Shown one piece after another: positions 17,339 to 26,584 of a stretch of 64,000 bases of DNA (within the stretch, counting starts at the first letter, position 1; every line of letters begins with the position of its first letter). The position numbers and the translations under genes were made by a program. Source of the stretch: DASYLJ01 sp964432595 (lineage in GTDB: Bacteria > Desulfobacterota > Binatia > DP-6); contig CAYSOF010000013.1 in NCBI GenBank assembly GCA_964432595.1, positions 1-64,000 of the forward strand. The letters run 5' to 3'. The notes under the pieces are model-generated. The model did not search any database and was not told where the DNA came from. It worked only from the letters and a program-made list of their open reading frames with translations.

Positions 17339-17373
17339 GACGGCGGGCGGCGGGGGCCGCCCCGCCCGCCGTC
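17339..17373. terminator. Bidirectional terminator hairpin
   Basis: A 12-bp perfect GC-rich stem (17339-17350 with 17362-17373) fills the 44-bp gap between the convergent lipoprotein and methyltransferase genes, well placed to end both transcripts. Confidence 0.65.
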
Positions 17374-17376
17374 CCG

Positions 17377-18435
17377 TCAGGGACGCGCTTCGAGGACCAG
17401 GTTGAACGGCGTCGCGGTCGCGCGGCGCACGCGGGTGAAGCCCGCTTCCTGCAGCACCGCACGCAGGCGCGCCTCGCCGGCTTGCGCGCCGAGCGCGGCG
17501 CCGACCTCCTGCGAGAGCGACGCCGGCGTGCACACCAGCGTCGACACCGAGTAAAAGACCCGCCCGATCGGGTTCAGATTCTCCTCGACGGTGTCGTGGG
17601 CGAACGGCTCGACCAGCATCCACGTGCCGTCCGGCGCGAGCGCCTCGCGGACGTGACGTGCCGCACCGACCGGATCGCCCATGTCGTGCAGGCAGTCGAA
17701 GAACGTCACGAGGTCGTAGCCCGTGCCGGGGAACGCCGTCGCCGACGCGACCTCGAAGCGGACGCGCTCGCCGATGCCCGCCGCGGCGGCCCGCTCGCGC
17801 GCCTTTTCGATCGACGGCGGGTGGTAGTCGAACCCGGTGACCGTCGTGCGGGGATACGCCTGGCCCAGGATCACCGTCGATGCGCCATGGCCGCAGCCCA
17901 CGTCGGCGACGCGCCCGCCGCGCTCGAGCCGCTCCTGCACGCCATCGAGCGCCGGGATCCACGACGACACGAGATGCGCGTTGTAGCCCGGACGGAAGAA
18001 GCGCTCGGTGCCGATGAAGAGGTCGGGATCGTGCTCGTGCCAGCCGAGCCCGTCGCCGGTGCGGAAGCGCTCGACGATCTTCGGCGTCGCGCGCATCGCC
18101 GCCGTCATGCCCTGGAACCCGCCGAGGACGCAGGCGGGGCTCGCGTCGTCCGTCAGACAGGCGGCGTGCGCCTCCGGCAGCGTGTAGCGCTTCGTCGCCG
18201 GGTCGTACGTGACGTAGCCGGACGCGGCCTGCGCGCTCAGCCACTCGCGCACGTAGCGCTCCGCCGTGCCGGTGCGCTTCGCGAGCTCGGTCGAGTCCAC
18301 CGGTCCGGCCTCGGCCATCGCACGGTAGAGCCCGAGGCGATCGCCGATGACGACCATGGACGCCGTCAGCGCCCCGCCGAGATCGCCGAGCGCCTTTTCC
18401 ACGAATTTTCCGATGTCGGCCTCACTGGCAGCCAT
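17377..18435 (-). CDS. SAM-dependent methyltransferase with N-terminal winged-helix domain
   Basis: This is a 352-aa protein whose start at 18435 follows GGAAGGAGGGA. Residues about 1-90 form a winged-helix dimerisation domain of the Rv2258c type ('LTASMVVIGDRLGLYRAMAEAGPVDSTELAKRTG' in parts). The class I Rossmann methyltransferase follows, with motif I 'VADVGCGHGAST', motif II 'TTVTGFDYHPPSIEKAR' and 'FDCLHDMGDP'. It should methylate a small molecule; the substrate is unknown. It is divergent from the GNAT gene 102 bp away. Confidence 0.9.
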   Translation of the reverse strand: MAASEADIGKFVEKALGDLGGALTASMVVIGDRLGLYRAMAEAGPVDSTELAKRTGTAERYVREWLSAQAASGYVTYDPATKRYTLPEAHAACLTDDASPACVLGGFQGMTAAMRATPKIVERFRTGDGLGWHEHDPDLFIGTERFFRPGYNAHLVSSWIPALDGVQERLERGGRVADVGCGHGASTVILGQAYPRTTVTGFDYHPPSIEKARERAAAAGIGERVRFEVASATAFPGTGYDLVTFFDCLHDMGDPVGAARHVREALAPDGTWMLVEPFAHDTVEENLNPIGRVFYSVSTLVCTPASLSQEVGAALGAQAGEARLRAVLQEAGFTRVRRATATPFNLVLEARP

Positions 18436-18537
18436 TCGACGTCCCTCCTTCCCGCGTCCTTACATCGGCGCCGCTGCGCGTGACCATCCCCGTCCCTGCG
18501 TTGACGGACCGCTGGCGGACGACGATCCTCGGCGTCC

Positions 18538-19056
18538 ATGACGCTCCATATCCGTCCTGCAGTCGCCGCCGACGCGCCGGTACTCGCCGGGCTCGTCCGT
18601 CAGCTGAACCAGTTCCACGGTGATCCGCTCGAGCACTGCACGGCGGAGACGATCGTTCGTGACGGCTTCGGCGAACGGCCGGCGTTCGCCGTGTTTCTCG
18701 CGGAGCTCGACGGCGCGTCGATCGGATACGCGCTGTACCACGACGCCTACGAGCCCGTGTACGCCGCGCGAGGGGTCTACCTAAGCGATCTCTACGTCGC
18801 CGAGACGGCGCGGCGGTCGGGCGCGGGACGCGCCCTCCTCGCCGCCGTGGCGGCCGAGGCGCGACGACGCGGCGCCATCTTCGTGGGGTGGGTGTCGCGA
18901 CGGTGGAACACCGCCGCGCAGGACTTCTACCGAGGCCTGGGCGCGATCGAGGAGCCGACGATGAGCCACGCGATCGCGTTCGACGCCTTCACCGCGCTCG
19001 CCGACGAGGCCGATCGTCGTCAATCGTCCCAGTCGTCGCGCCAGCGCCGGCGATAG
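18538..19056 (+). CDS. GNAT-family N-acetyltransferase
   Basis: This 172-aa protein starts at ATG 18538. The acetyl-CoA-binding core is 'LSDLYVAETARRSGAGRALLAAVAAEARRRG', with the R-x-x-G-x-G/A loop (RRSGAGRAL). It is followed by 'WNTAAQDFYRGLGA', the usual last helix and strand with the catalytic Tyr. The 'GDPLEHCTAETIVRDGFGERPAFAVFLAEL' region (in parts) resembles diamine/thialysine acetyltransferases, but I would not assign the substrate. The tail (RRQSSQSSRQRRR) is basic and disordered. Confidence 0.88.
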   Translation: MTLHIRPAVAADAPVLAGLVRQLNQFHGDPLEHCTAETIVRDGFGERPAFAVFLAELDGASIGYALYHDAYEPVYAARGVYLSDLYVAETARRSGAGRALLAAVAAEARRRGAIFVGWVSRRWNTAAQDFYRGLGAIEEPTMSHAIAFDAFTALADEADRRQSSQSSRQRRR

Positions 19057-19133
19057 CGCTGGTCGTCGTCCCCTCGGTCGCGCACCCATCGCGGCGGTGG
19101 CGCCTCCAGACGAACGGCGCGTCGCTGGGACGG

Positions 19134-21437
19134 CTACGCCTCGGCGATCGAGACGTCGTCGGTGCCGTCGAGGGGCTCGGCCGTCAGCCGCTCGATGCAT
19201 GCGGCGAGGTCGACGGGCTTGAGCGGCTTCGACACGTAGCCGTCCATGCCGCTCGCGAGGCAGCGCTCCGCGTCGCCCTTCATCGCGTGCGCGGTGACGG
19301 CAATGATCGGCAGGTGACCGCCGGTCTCGCGCTCGCGCGTGCGGATCGCCGCCGTCGCTTCGAGGCCGTCCATGACCGGCATCTGCACGTCCATCAGGAC
19401 GACGTCGAACTGCTCGCGTGCGATCGCTTCGAGCGCCTCGAGGCCGTTCTCCACCGCGACCACGGTGTGACCGAGCTTCTCGAGGACGCGCAGCCCGAGC
19501 AGTCGGTTCACCGGGTTGTCCTCGGCGAGGAGGACGTGGCGCGACGGCCCGCGCTGCATGGCGGAGCGCGTCGGCGGCGCTTGCCGCTCGGCCGGCCCGC
19601 CGCCGAGCACCTCCTGGATCGCGCGCAGCAGCTCGGCGCTCTTCACCGGCTTGGTGAGATAGCCGGCGACGCCGGCGGCGCGACAGCGCTCGGCGTCGCC
19701 AGAGCGGCCGGCCGACGTCAGGATCACGATCGGCACGCCGCGCAGCAGCGAGTCGGCGGCGATGGCCTCGGCCACCTCGATGCCGTCCATGTCGGGCATG
19801 TGCACGTCGAGCACGATGAGGCCGAAGGGCATGCCCGCGTGGTGGGCCCCGCGGAGCGCGGCGAGCGCGGCGGCACCGCCGTCGACGGTGAGGGGACGCG
19901 CCTGCCAGCCGCGGCACATGGCTTCGAGGATGCGGCGGTTCGTCGCGTTGTCGTCGACGATGAGGACGGGCAGCCCGTCGAGCGCGGCCGGCGGCCGCGG
20001 CGGAGGCGGGGCGATCGACTCCTGGTCGATGCCGAGACGGCACGTGAAGTGGAACGTGCTCCCGGACCCGACCGTGCTCTCCACCCAGATGCGGCCGCCC
20101 ATCAGCTCGACGAGCTGCTGCGAAATCGTGAGGCCGAGACCGGTGCCGCCGTAGCGGCGCGTGGTCGACCCGTCGGCCTGCGTGAACGACTCGAAGACCT
20201 TCGACTGGCGCTCGGGCGGGATGCCGATGCCCGTGTCGCGGACGGCGAAGTGCAGCTCGACCTGGTCGGAGGTCGAGCCGTCCAGCCGGACGGCGACGGT
20301 CACCTCGCCATGCTCGGTGAACTTGATCGCGTTGCCGATCAGGTTGACGAGCACCTGACGAAGCCGGACGGGATCGCCGACGATGCCGTCCGGCACGTCG
20401 GGCGCGACCTCGCCCGCGATCTCGAGGCCCTTCGCGTGGGCGCGGATCGCGAGCGTCTTCAGCGTGTCGCCGAGATGATTGCGCAGCGCGAACGGCACGT
20501 GCTCCAGGTCCAGCTTGCCGGCCTCGATCTTCGAGAAGTCGAGGATGTCGTTCAGAATCGCGAGCAGCGAGTCGGCCGAGGCGCGCGCGACCTCGAGGTA
20601 CTCGCGCTGCTCGGGCGTGAGGTCCGTGTCGAGCGCGAGCTCCGTCATGCCGATCACGCCGTTCATCGGCGTGCGGATCTCGTGGCTCATGTTGGCGAGG
20701 AACTCGCTCTTCGCCTGGCTCGCCGCCATCGCCGCTGTCACCGATTCCTGCGCCTGGCGCGAGAGCCGGTTCCCGTAGAGCGTGCAGACGACGATCACGA
20801 GGATCACGAGCCCACCCATCGCGTACTCGACGCGACGCATGTCGTTCGCGCGCGCCGACTGCGCGGCGAGCCCGTCGTTCTGCGCCTGCAAGGCGGCGGC
20901 GCGGAGCTCGTCGAACGCCTTCGTCACCGAGGCGTAGCGCTCGACCATGCTGGCCATGCGCTCGGCCGCGCGGTCGGTGAGACCGGAGCGGAAGTACGAG
21001 AAGATGTAGTGCGAGCCGTTGACCGTCTCGTCCATGGCGACCGAGACCCGGTCGAGCGCGGCGAGGATGGCCGGGCGCGAGCTCTCGTCGATGGCGGTGG
21101 ACGCCTCCTGACGGGCGCCGTCGAGCGCGGTCTCGAACTTGTCGAGGGCGGCGCCGAGGCGCTCGATCGCCCCGTCCACCTCCCGCGACTGGAACAGATC
21201 GATGCTCGGCTGGTGCACCGCGCTGCCGAGCTCGGAGAGCTGGCCGTAGCGGATCAGCCGCGCCGACCAGTCCTGGTTCGTATGGACGGCATCGGCGTAG
21301 TCGCGCACGAGCGTGCGGCTCAGGATGAGGCTGGTGACGACCGCCAGGAGGCAGACGGACGCCTGGAGCAGGTACAACCATACCCACCGGGACCGTTGCC
21401 CGCGCACGGGTGTGCCCGCAGCCTGCATCGCCGCCAT
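19134..21437 (-). CDS. Hybrid sensor histidine kinase with two receiver domains
   Basis: This is a 767-aa inner-membrane kinase. TM1 is at about 19-40 and TM2 at about 205-221. Between them lies a 160-residue helical periplasmic sensor rich in coiled-coil heptads. HisKA carries phospho-acceptor His252 in 'NMSHEIRTPMNG'. The ATPase domain has the N box with Asn369, G1 'DTGIGIP' (401-407) and G2 'GGTGLGL' (430-436). Receiver 1 has Asp544 and Lys596; receiver 2 has Asp683 and Lys737. There is no Hpt domain, so phosphate must leave through another protein. The nearest candidate is the single receiver at 14572. Alternative start: Met4, 9 nt later. Confidence 0.95.
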   Translation of the reverse strand: MAAMQAAGTPVRGQRSRWVWLYLLQASVCLLAVVTSLILSRTLVRDYADAVHTNQDWSARLIRYGQLSELGSAVHQPSIDLFQSREVDGAIERLGAALDKFETALDGARQEASTAIDESSRPAILAALDRVSVAMDETVNGSHYIFSYFRSGLTDRAAERMASMVERYASVTKAFDELRAAALQAQNDGLAAQSARANDMRRVEYAMGGLVILVIVVCTLYGNRLSRQAQESVTAAMAASQAKSEFLANMSHEIRTPMNGVIGMTELALDTDLTPEQREYLEVARASADSLLAILNDILDFSKIEAGKLDLEHVPFALRNHLGDTLKTLAIRAHAKGLEIAGEVAPDVPDGIVGDPVRLRQVLVNLIGNAIKFTEHGEVTVAVRLDGSTSDQVELHFAVRDTGIGIPPERQSKVFESFTQADGSTTRRYGGTGLGLTISQQLVELMGGRIWVESTVGSGSTFHFTCRLGIDQESIAPPPPRPPAALDGLPVLIVDDNATNRRILEAMCRGWQARPLTVDGGAAALAALRGAHHAGMPFGLIVLDVHMPDMDGIEVAEAIAADSLLRGVPIVILTSAGRSGDAERCRAAGVAGYLTKPVKSAELLRAIQEVLGGGPAERQAPPTRSAMQRGPSRHVLLAEDNPVNRLLGLRVLEKLGHTVVAVENGLEALEAIAREQFDVVLMDVQMPVMDGLEATAAIRTRERETGGHLPIIAVTAHAMKGDAERCLASGMDGYVSKPLKPVDLAACIERLTAEPLDGTDDVSIAEA

Positions 21438-22105
21438 CCGATGTCAGACTTCGGGTGATCGGGCGCCCTCCTTGAATGCAATTATGATTCGATCGCGCAG
21501 ATGCTAGGGCGTTTTTCGATGCGCCGCCGGGAGGATGGGGCGTCCGCTCGCGACCCGTGCCCGGAAGCCGCCCTCCAGGTCGGTGGCGCGGGCCAGCCCG
21601 AGGTCCTGCAAGGGCGGCGGCGGCCAGGCTGCACGCGTAGCCCTCGGTGCAGATCAGGATGATCGCCTGACGTACCCCGTCACCTCCTCGATCTCGTGGA
21701 GCCCGCGCGACGTCGTGGCAGCGGTCGACGCGACCGGCGTGACGCGCGCGATGTCAACAGGTCGGCGCCCTCGTGTCGGTTGGCGAGGGGTGCGCGCCGG
21801 GCCAGGAACGACGAAGCCCACCAACCTCGCGGGTGGTGGGCCGTGTGCGCAGAGCGAACCGCGTGCTCAGCGGATCGCGTGCAGGCGACGGCCCGACCAC
21901 CGCGATCGACGACAGATGCCGCGCGATCCGAGGCTCACGACGACGACCGTAACGAGGTGGCTCGCGCTGTCAACGACCAAATCGCGACGGCCGCGCCTCC
22001 GGGCAGACGACCAGCGCTCGCCATGTATCGTGGGACGTAACCCATCCCGCCGCCGTCTGTTGCGACCGACGACGCGCACTTCGTGCGGATTGGAGGATGT
22101 CCCTC
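21438..22105 (+). other. 668-bp spacer holding a rhodanese pseudogene
   Basis: Between the kinase gene and the FecR-type gene there is no intact reading frame of protein-like composition. About 21481-21500 is AT-rich and may carry the kinase promoter. The minus-strand part 21504 to about 21760 is a decayed rhodanese domain, listed separately. In the rest (21760-22090) I see nothing I can name. Confidence 0.5.
21504..21760 (-). pseudogene. Frameshifted, truncated rhodanese-domain pseudogene
   Basis: Read on the minus strand, one frame gives 'IILICTEGYACSLAAAAL'. After an extra T in CTTGCAG, the next frame gives 'QDLGLARATDLEGGFRA', then runs to TAG at 21504-21506. Joined, this is the conserved core of single-domain rhodaneses: 'V(I/L)(L/C)..GY.SSLAAA.LQDLG...ATD..GGF.AW', with the active-site Cys loop. 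The Trp of GGFxAW is Arg here. Upstream, 'EEVTGY' is in a third frame and no start codon or N-terminal half is visible. It is a gene in decay. Confidence 0.75.
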
Positions 22106-24562
22106 ATGCCCTCGACCAGACTGCTCTCCGCCATGCTCATGCTGTCGGCTGCGCTCGGTGCTTCCGCGCCGTCGTTCGCACAGGACGAGCGGGCGGAAGG
22201 CCCGACGCCGCCCCGGCTGGCCCGCATGAACGGCGAAGTCTCGTTCTGGCGTCCGGGCGCCGACGACTGGGCGCCGGCTCAGATCAACACCGCCTTCGCC
22301 GCGGGCGACCGGTTGTTCGTCGCATCGGGTGGCGAGGCGCTCGTCGAGATCGTCTCGCGCGCGGAGGTGCGGGTGGCCGGCGACACCGAGCTCGGTGTCG
22401 CGTCGCTCGAGACCGGGTATCTCCAGCTCGAAATTCCGTCGGGACGTGCGGCGCTCGATCTCCAGCGGCTGCCCGACGGGCAACGCATCGAGGTCGACAC
22501 GCCGAACGGCGCATTCATGATCGATCGGGCGGGCTACTATCGCGTCGACGTGGCCGACGACACCGTGTTCACGGTGCGCCGCGGCGGCGAAGCCGCCGCG
22601 ATACCTGCCGACGGTGAGGAGACGACGGTGCGCGAGGGCGAGCAGGTCGTCCTGCGCGGCACGGAGTCCGCGTCCATCGTCACGAATCGCGCGCCGGCGC
22701 CGGACGAGTGGGACGCCTCGATCGAGCAACAGTACGCGTCGCGGCCGGCGCGCGCGCAGAGCGCGCAGTACATCCCCCCCGACGTCGCGGGCGCCGACGA
22801 TCTCGATCGTCACGGCGAGTGGCGCTCGACCCAGGAATACGGCCAGGTCTGGGTGCCGCGCGACGTCGGCCCCGACTGGGCGCCGTACACCACGGGCCGC
22901 TGGACGTACGATCCGTACTACGAGTGGACGTGGGTCGACGACGCGCCCTGGGGCTGGGCGCCGTATCACTACGGGCGCTGGGTCAACTACGACTCCTACT
23001 GGGGCTGGGCCCCGGGCCCGGTGATCGCGCGGCCGGTCTACGCGCCCGCGCTGGTCGGCTTCGTCGGCGCGCCCGGCATCAACATCTCGGTGAACATCGG
23101 CGCACCGTTCTTCGGCTGGACGGCGCTCGGCTGGGGCGAGCCCTGCCTGCCGTGGTGGGGGCCGCGCGGATTCCGCGGCCGTCCGTACTGGGGCGGCTGG
23201 GGCGGGCGGCGCTACGTCAACAACGTCTACGTCGACAACCGGCGTATCGTGAACGTCAACGACATCAGGCGCTATCGCAACTTCGACGCGCGCAACGGCG
23301 TCGTCGGCATCGGCCGCGACCGCTTCGGCCGCGGGCGTAACGATTTCGTGCGGCTCGGGCGCAACGACGTGCGCAACCTGCAGCCGATCCGTGGCACCCT
23401 CGGTGTGCGTCCCGCATCGTCGAGCCTCGTCGCCCGCGAGGGGCGGGGGCGCCGGCCTCCCGAGCGGATGCGCAATCGCACGGTCGTCGGCACGCGCACA
23501 CCGCAGGACCCGTCACGGCGGCTGCAGCGCGCCGGTCTCCGCGCCCCCGCGCCGGAGCAGCGCGGTCCGCAGACGCGTCTCACGGGTCGCTCGCGCGTCC
23601 GCGATCAGGACCAGCGGCTGGGCCGGCGCGACGTTCAGCGTGGCGACGGTCGCCAGGGTCGGGCCGACGACCAGCTGCGAGGTCGTGCCGACGAGCGACG
23701 GGAGCGCCAGGCGCTGCGCGGCAACGCGCCGCCGCCGCCGCGGGCCGACCGGCGCGAACGCGCCCAGGGCCCGGACGCTCGCTTCGGCCAGGACGGCGGG
23801 GGGCGCGCGATGCGACGCGATCGGCGCGACGACGTCGACGCGAACCGTCAGGCCACGCGCGATCGCGATCGCGGTGGAGACCTGCGCAACGGTCGCAACG
23901 AGCGCGGTGACGCGACCGCACCCGACCCGCGTCGGCAACGCCGCGACCGCCGCGAGGGCGGACTGACCACGACGCCGCCGCCGAACATCGATCGGCGCGA
24001 TGCGGAGCGGCGCGCGAGCCGCGGACAGGATCGCGCGCGGGATCGCCGCGGCGATGCCCCGGAGCGGCCGCGCGCCGAGCGTGCCCCGCGGGCGGAGCGT
24101 CGCCAGGCGGAGCCCCCGCGTGCAGAGCGCCAGCAGCGACAGGAGCGGAACCGCGACATCCAGCAGCCCCGCGCGCAGCGCGAGGTCCGCCAGCCTCGCC
24201 AGGACCGGCAGGCGCAGCGGCAGCCTCGCCCGGAGCGGCCGGTGCCGCGGCAACCTCGAATGGACCGCCAGGAGGCGCGCCAGCCGCGCATGGAGCGCCG
24301 GCAGCAGGAGCGGATGGTCCAACCGCGGCGCGAGGCCCCGAGCCAGCGCGCCGAGCGCCGGCCGAATCCGGAGCCGCGCCGGCAGCGGATGGCGCCGTCG
24401 GGCGGCAGTGCGCGCCGTGCCGAGCCGCCGCGCGCATCGAGCGTCCGGCCCGAGTTTCGCCAGCAGGCTCCGCGCGGCGGCGGTGGCGGCGACGGCGGTC
24501 GCCGCGGCGGGCAGGGTGGAGGCGGCCGCGAACGCGGCGGCGAGCGGCGCCAGCGCTCCTAG
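22106..24562 (+). CDS. Exported FecR-domain / DUF6600-like Trp-rich protein with Arg-rich tail
   Basis: This 818-aa protein starts at ATG 22106, since GGAGG (22092-22096) is correctly spaced for it and abuts an earlier in-frame ATG. A signal peptide ends near 'SAPSFAQ'. Residues about 35-200 are a FecR-like beta domain ('GDRLFVASGGEALVEI', 'IEVDTPNGAFMIDRAGYYRVDV' in parts). Residues about 215-330 are Trp/Tyr-rich: 'WAPYTTGRWTYDPYYEWTWV' and 'PWGWAPYHYGRW', as in DUF6600 proteins. The last 390 residues are a disordered Arg/Pro/Gln/Glu-rich tail. It is not a sigma-regulatory FecR, having no TM or ECF partner; an envelope role is likely. Confidence 0.8.
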   Translation: MPSTRLLSAMLMLSAALGASAPSFAQDERAEGPTPPRLARMNGEVSFWRPGADDWAPAQINTAFAAGDRLFVASGGEALVEIVSRAEVRVAGDTELGVASLETGYLQLEIPSGRAALDLQRLPDGQRIEVDTPNGAFMIDRAGYYRVDVADDTVFTVRRGGEAAAIPADGEETTVREGEQVVLRGTESASIVTNRAPAPDEWDASIEQQYASRPARAQSAQYIPPDVAGADDLDRHGEWRSTQEYGQVWVPRDVGPDWAPYTTGRWTYDPYYEWTWVDDAPWGWAPYHYGRWVNYDSYWGWAPGPVIARPVYAPALVGFVGAPGINISVNIGAPFFGWTALGWGEPCLPWWGPRGFRGRPYWGGWGGRRYVNNVYVDNRRIVNVNDIRRYRNFDARNGVVGIGRDRFGRGRNDFVRLGRNDVRNLQPIRGTLGVRPASSSLVAREGRGRRPPERMRNRTVVGTRTPQDPSRRLQRAGLRAPAPEQRGPQTRLTGRSRVRDQDQRLGRRDVQRGDGRQGRADDQLRGRADERRERQALRGNAPPPPRADRRERAQGPDARFGQDGGGRAMRRDRRDDVDANRQATRDRDRGGDLRNGRNERGDATAPDPRRQRRDRREGGLTTTPPPNIDRRDAERRASRGQDRARDRRGDAPERPRAERAPRAERRQAEPPRAERQQRQERNRDIQQPRAQREVRQPRQDRQAQRQPRPERPVPRQPRMDRQEARQPRMERRQQERMVQPRREAPSQRAERRPNPEPRRQRMAPSGGSARRAEPPRASSVRPEFRQQAPRGGGGGDGGRRGGQGGGGRERGGERRQRS

Positions 24563-25380
24563 CCGCGCGGGCGATGGTTCGGGATCAGCTTCGCGGTGAT
24601 CTCGCTCATCAGCTCGACGGCCTGCCGACGGGTCATGCGGGCGAGCATCTCCGCGCCCATGCGGTTGCCCTCGCCGGGAACGACGTGGGGCTCGACCCCG
24701 AGGGTCGCCAGCACCTCGCGGACGACGTCCGGCGGCTCCATGACGGGTAGCAGGTCGGCGCCCCCGCCGCCGGCCGGCTGCGACGAAAGCCACCCCGGCG
24801 TGCGGGTCGAGCCGGGCTGCACGGAGAGGACGTCCACTCCATGCGGGCGCAGCTCCGCCCAGAGCGCGTCGGCCAGCACGAGGTCGAAAGCCTTCGTGGC
24901 GGCGTAGGTCGCGAGCTGCGCCGAGCCGAAGTTCCCCGAGAGCGACGACATGAAGACGAGCCCGCCGCGGCCGCGCGCCACCATCGCCGGCGCCAAAGCC
25001 CGTGCGAGCAGGAGGGGGCCGCGGCAGTTGACGGCGACCATCGCCTGCAGGTGCTCCGGCGTCAGCTCGAGGAACGGCGCGACGGTCCCGAGCGCGGCGT
25101 TGTACACGACGAGGCCGATCTCGCGTCCCTCCAGTGCCGGTGCCAGGGCCGCGAGGAGGTCGTCGCGGCCGAGGTCGACGGTGACCGGATCGACCGTGAC
25201 GCCGTAGGTCGCCGCGATCTCGCCCGCCGTCTGCCCGAGGGGGCCGGGATCGCGGTCGAGCAGCACCAGATCGATTCCGTGCGCCGCCAGCTGGCGGGCG
25301 TACTCCGCGCCCAGGCCAACCGCCGCGCCCGCCACGAGTCCCCACGGGCCGTATTTCGCCTTGAATTCACCCGTCGTCAT
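24559..25380 (-). CDS. SDR-family oxidoreductase
   Basis: This 273-aa protein starts at ATG 25380 (MTTGEFKAKYGPWGLVAGAA). The cofactor loop is the variant GAAVGLG (18-24) in place of TGxxxGIG. Then follow 'NAALG' (94-98), catalytic Ser145/146 in 'FMSSLSG', Tyr159 and Lys163 in 'TYAATKA'. The C-terminal 50 residues are long and helical ('MTRRQAVELMSEITAKLIPNH'), as in a group of SDRs acting on hydrophobic substrates. Its stop overlaps that of the FecR-type gene in a shared CTAG. Confidence 0.88.
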   Translation of the reverse strand: MTTGEFKAKYGPWGLVAGAAVGLGAEYARQLAAHGIDLVLLDRDPGPLGQTAGEIAATYGVTVDPVTVDLGRDDLLAALAPALEGREIGLVVYNAALGTVAPFLELTPEHLQAMVAVNCRGPLLLARALAPAMVARGRGGLVFMSSLSGNFGSAQLATYAATKAFDLVLADALWAELRPHGVDVLSVQPGSTRTPGWLSSQPAGGGGADLLPVMEPPDVVREVLATLGVEPHVVPGEGNRMGAEMLARMTRRQAVELMSEITAKLIPNHRPRG

Positions 25381-25525
25381 TCGGGACACCCCTAAACTAT
25401 GTACGTCGCTTCCTCCAAGGATTGTGCGCGGATTGAAACCTGAAGGGGCTGTCTGCACTCTCAATACGCGCTATACGCAGAGGGTTGTCCCGGGCAGGGA
25501 AAACATTACTGGTGGAGGTGTCTGA

Positions 25526-26446
25526 GTGAAGTATGCGCTTGCCGTCGCGATGACGGCGACCCTGTGTCTGTTCGGTTCGCTGCAGGAGGCGTCGGCCCAA
25601 ACGGCCCCCGCCGCATTCATCGACGTCGACAACGACGGCAGCTGGACGGGAGGCGACCTCCCGTTGTCGAACTTCCTCGGTGCGGGTTCGATCGGCTTCA
25701 ACGTCTACCAGGCGCAACCCGGCTGGAAGCCGGTGAGCCGTCCGGTCGGACTGGTGGTGCGAGCCCCGATCACGCTGGACGCCGACTTCGTTCAGCAGTT
25801 CATCCTGACGGGCAACATCCGCATCCTGGCGAACATCAAGGTGGCGCAGCCCGACACCTTCGTCTCGTTCACCACGATGGGTGGCGACATCACCGTCGCG
25901 CCGAAGGTCGTCATCGCCGGCAATGGCGACTTCGACCTGCAGGCGTTCAACGGCGGCGACATCACGCTCGGTGAAGGCTCCGTCTACTCCACGCGTGGCT
26001 CGTTCAGCACCGTGGGGTTCGACGCGGACGGCGCCATGACCATCGGCCCGAAGGTCGCGTTCAAGCTCTCGGGCAACAACTACAACGCCATCAACGTGAA
26101 CGCGCGCGATTCGCTCACCATCGCCCCGGGGCTCACCTCGAGCATCCCCGGCCACGGGTATCTCGACATCCTCTGCTCGTGTGACCTGACGCTCCAGAAG
26201 GCGAACCTCAAGTCCGGCTACATCCGCATCGAGACCTACTCGACGCCCCGGCATCCCGAGGCGAAGCGGGTTCGCATCGCCGACTCGACCCTCAACCAGA
26301 CCTACGGCAACGGCGACTTCCGCATCATCGCCGCGGCCGACCAGCGCACGCTGCGCTACGCTCCCGATGCCCTGATCATCGAGCGCTCGAAGATCAGCCA
26401 TCGCGACAAGCTGCCCTTCTTCTTGCCCGATCCGATCATTCGCTGA
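25526..26446 (+). CDS. Exported beta-rich protein of unknown function
   Basis: This 306-aa protein starts at GTG 25526, preceded by GGTGGAGG, with a signal peptide (MKYALAVAMTATLCLFGSL, then QEASAQ). 'AAFIDVDNDGSWTGGDLPL' just after the signal has a D-x-D-x-D-G calcium-loop pattern. The remainder is regular short strands ('NIRILANIKVAQPDTFVSFTTMGGDITVAPKVVIAGNGDFDLQAF' in parts), suggesting a right-handed beta-helix like the C-terminal part of the gene at 7979. It is a probable surface polymer protein. It ends at a strong hairpin. No known family recognised. Confidence 0.7.
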   Translation: MKYALAVAMTATLCLFGSLQEASAQTAPAAFIDVDNDGSWTGGDLPLSNFLGAGSIGFNVYQAQPGWKPVSRPVGLVVRAPITLDADFVQQFILTGNIRILANIKVAQPDTFVSFTTMGGDITVAPKVVIAGNGDFDLQAFNGGDITLGEGSVYSTRGSFSTVGFDADGAMTIGPKVAFKLSGNNYNAINVNARDSLTIAPGLTSSIPGHGYLDILCSCDLTLQKANLKSGYIRIETYSTPRHPEAKRVRIADSTLNQTYGNGDFRIIAAADQRTLRYAPDALIIERSKISHRDKLPFFLPDPIIR

Positions 26447-26455
26447 CCCGAGAGC

Positions 26456-26486
26456 GCGGGCACGCCGTCCACGGCGGCGTGCCCGC
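26456..26486 (+). terminator. Terminator hairpin
   Basis: A 12-bp perfect stem (26456-26467 with 26475-26486) with a 7-nt loop lies 9 bp after the stop of the exported beta-rich protein gene. Confidence 0.65.
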
Positions 26487-26507
26487 GCCGGGTATGCGAC
26501 CAAAAAG

Positions 26508-26537
26508 CAAGGGAGATGACGCACTAGCTCTCCCTTG
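26508..26537 (+). promoter_or_regulatory. Second hairpin before the operon start
   Basis: A 9-bp stem, CAAGGGAGA (26508-26516) with TCTCCCTTG (26529-26537), stands 47 bp before the start at 26585. It could be an operator, an RNA leader hairpin, or a second terminator. Only the symmetry is seen. Confidence 0.35.
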
Positions 26538-26584
26538 ACGTGGACGTGCTCGCTGGCGGATGGTACGCCGTCGGTGCCTTCCGC

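Noticed and set aside
22106..24562. FecR anti-sigma regulator of an ECF sigma factor
   Set aside because: It has a signal peptide, no cytoplasmic/TM anti-sigma part and no sigma gene next to it.
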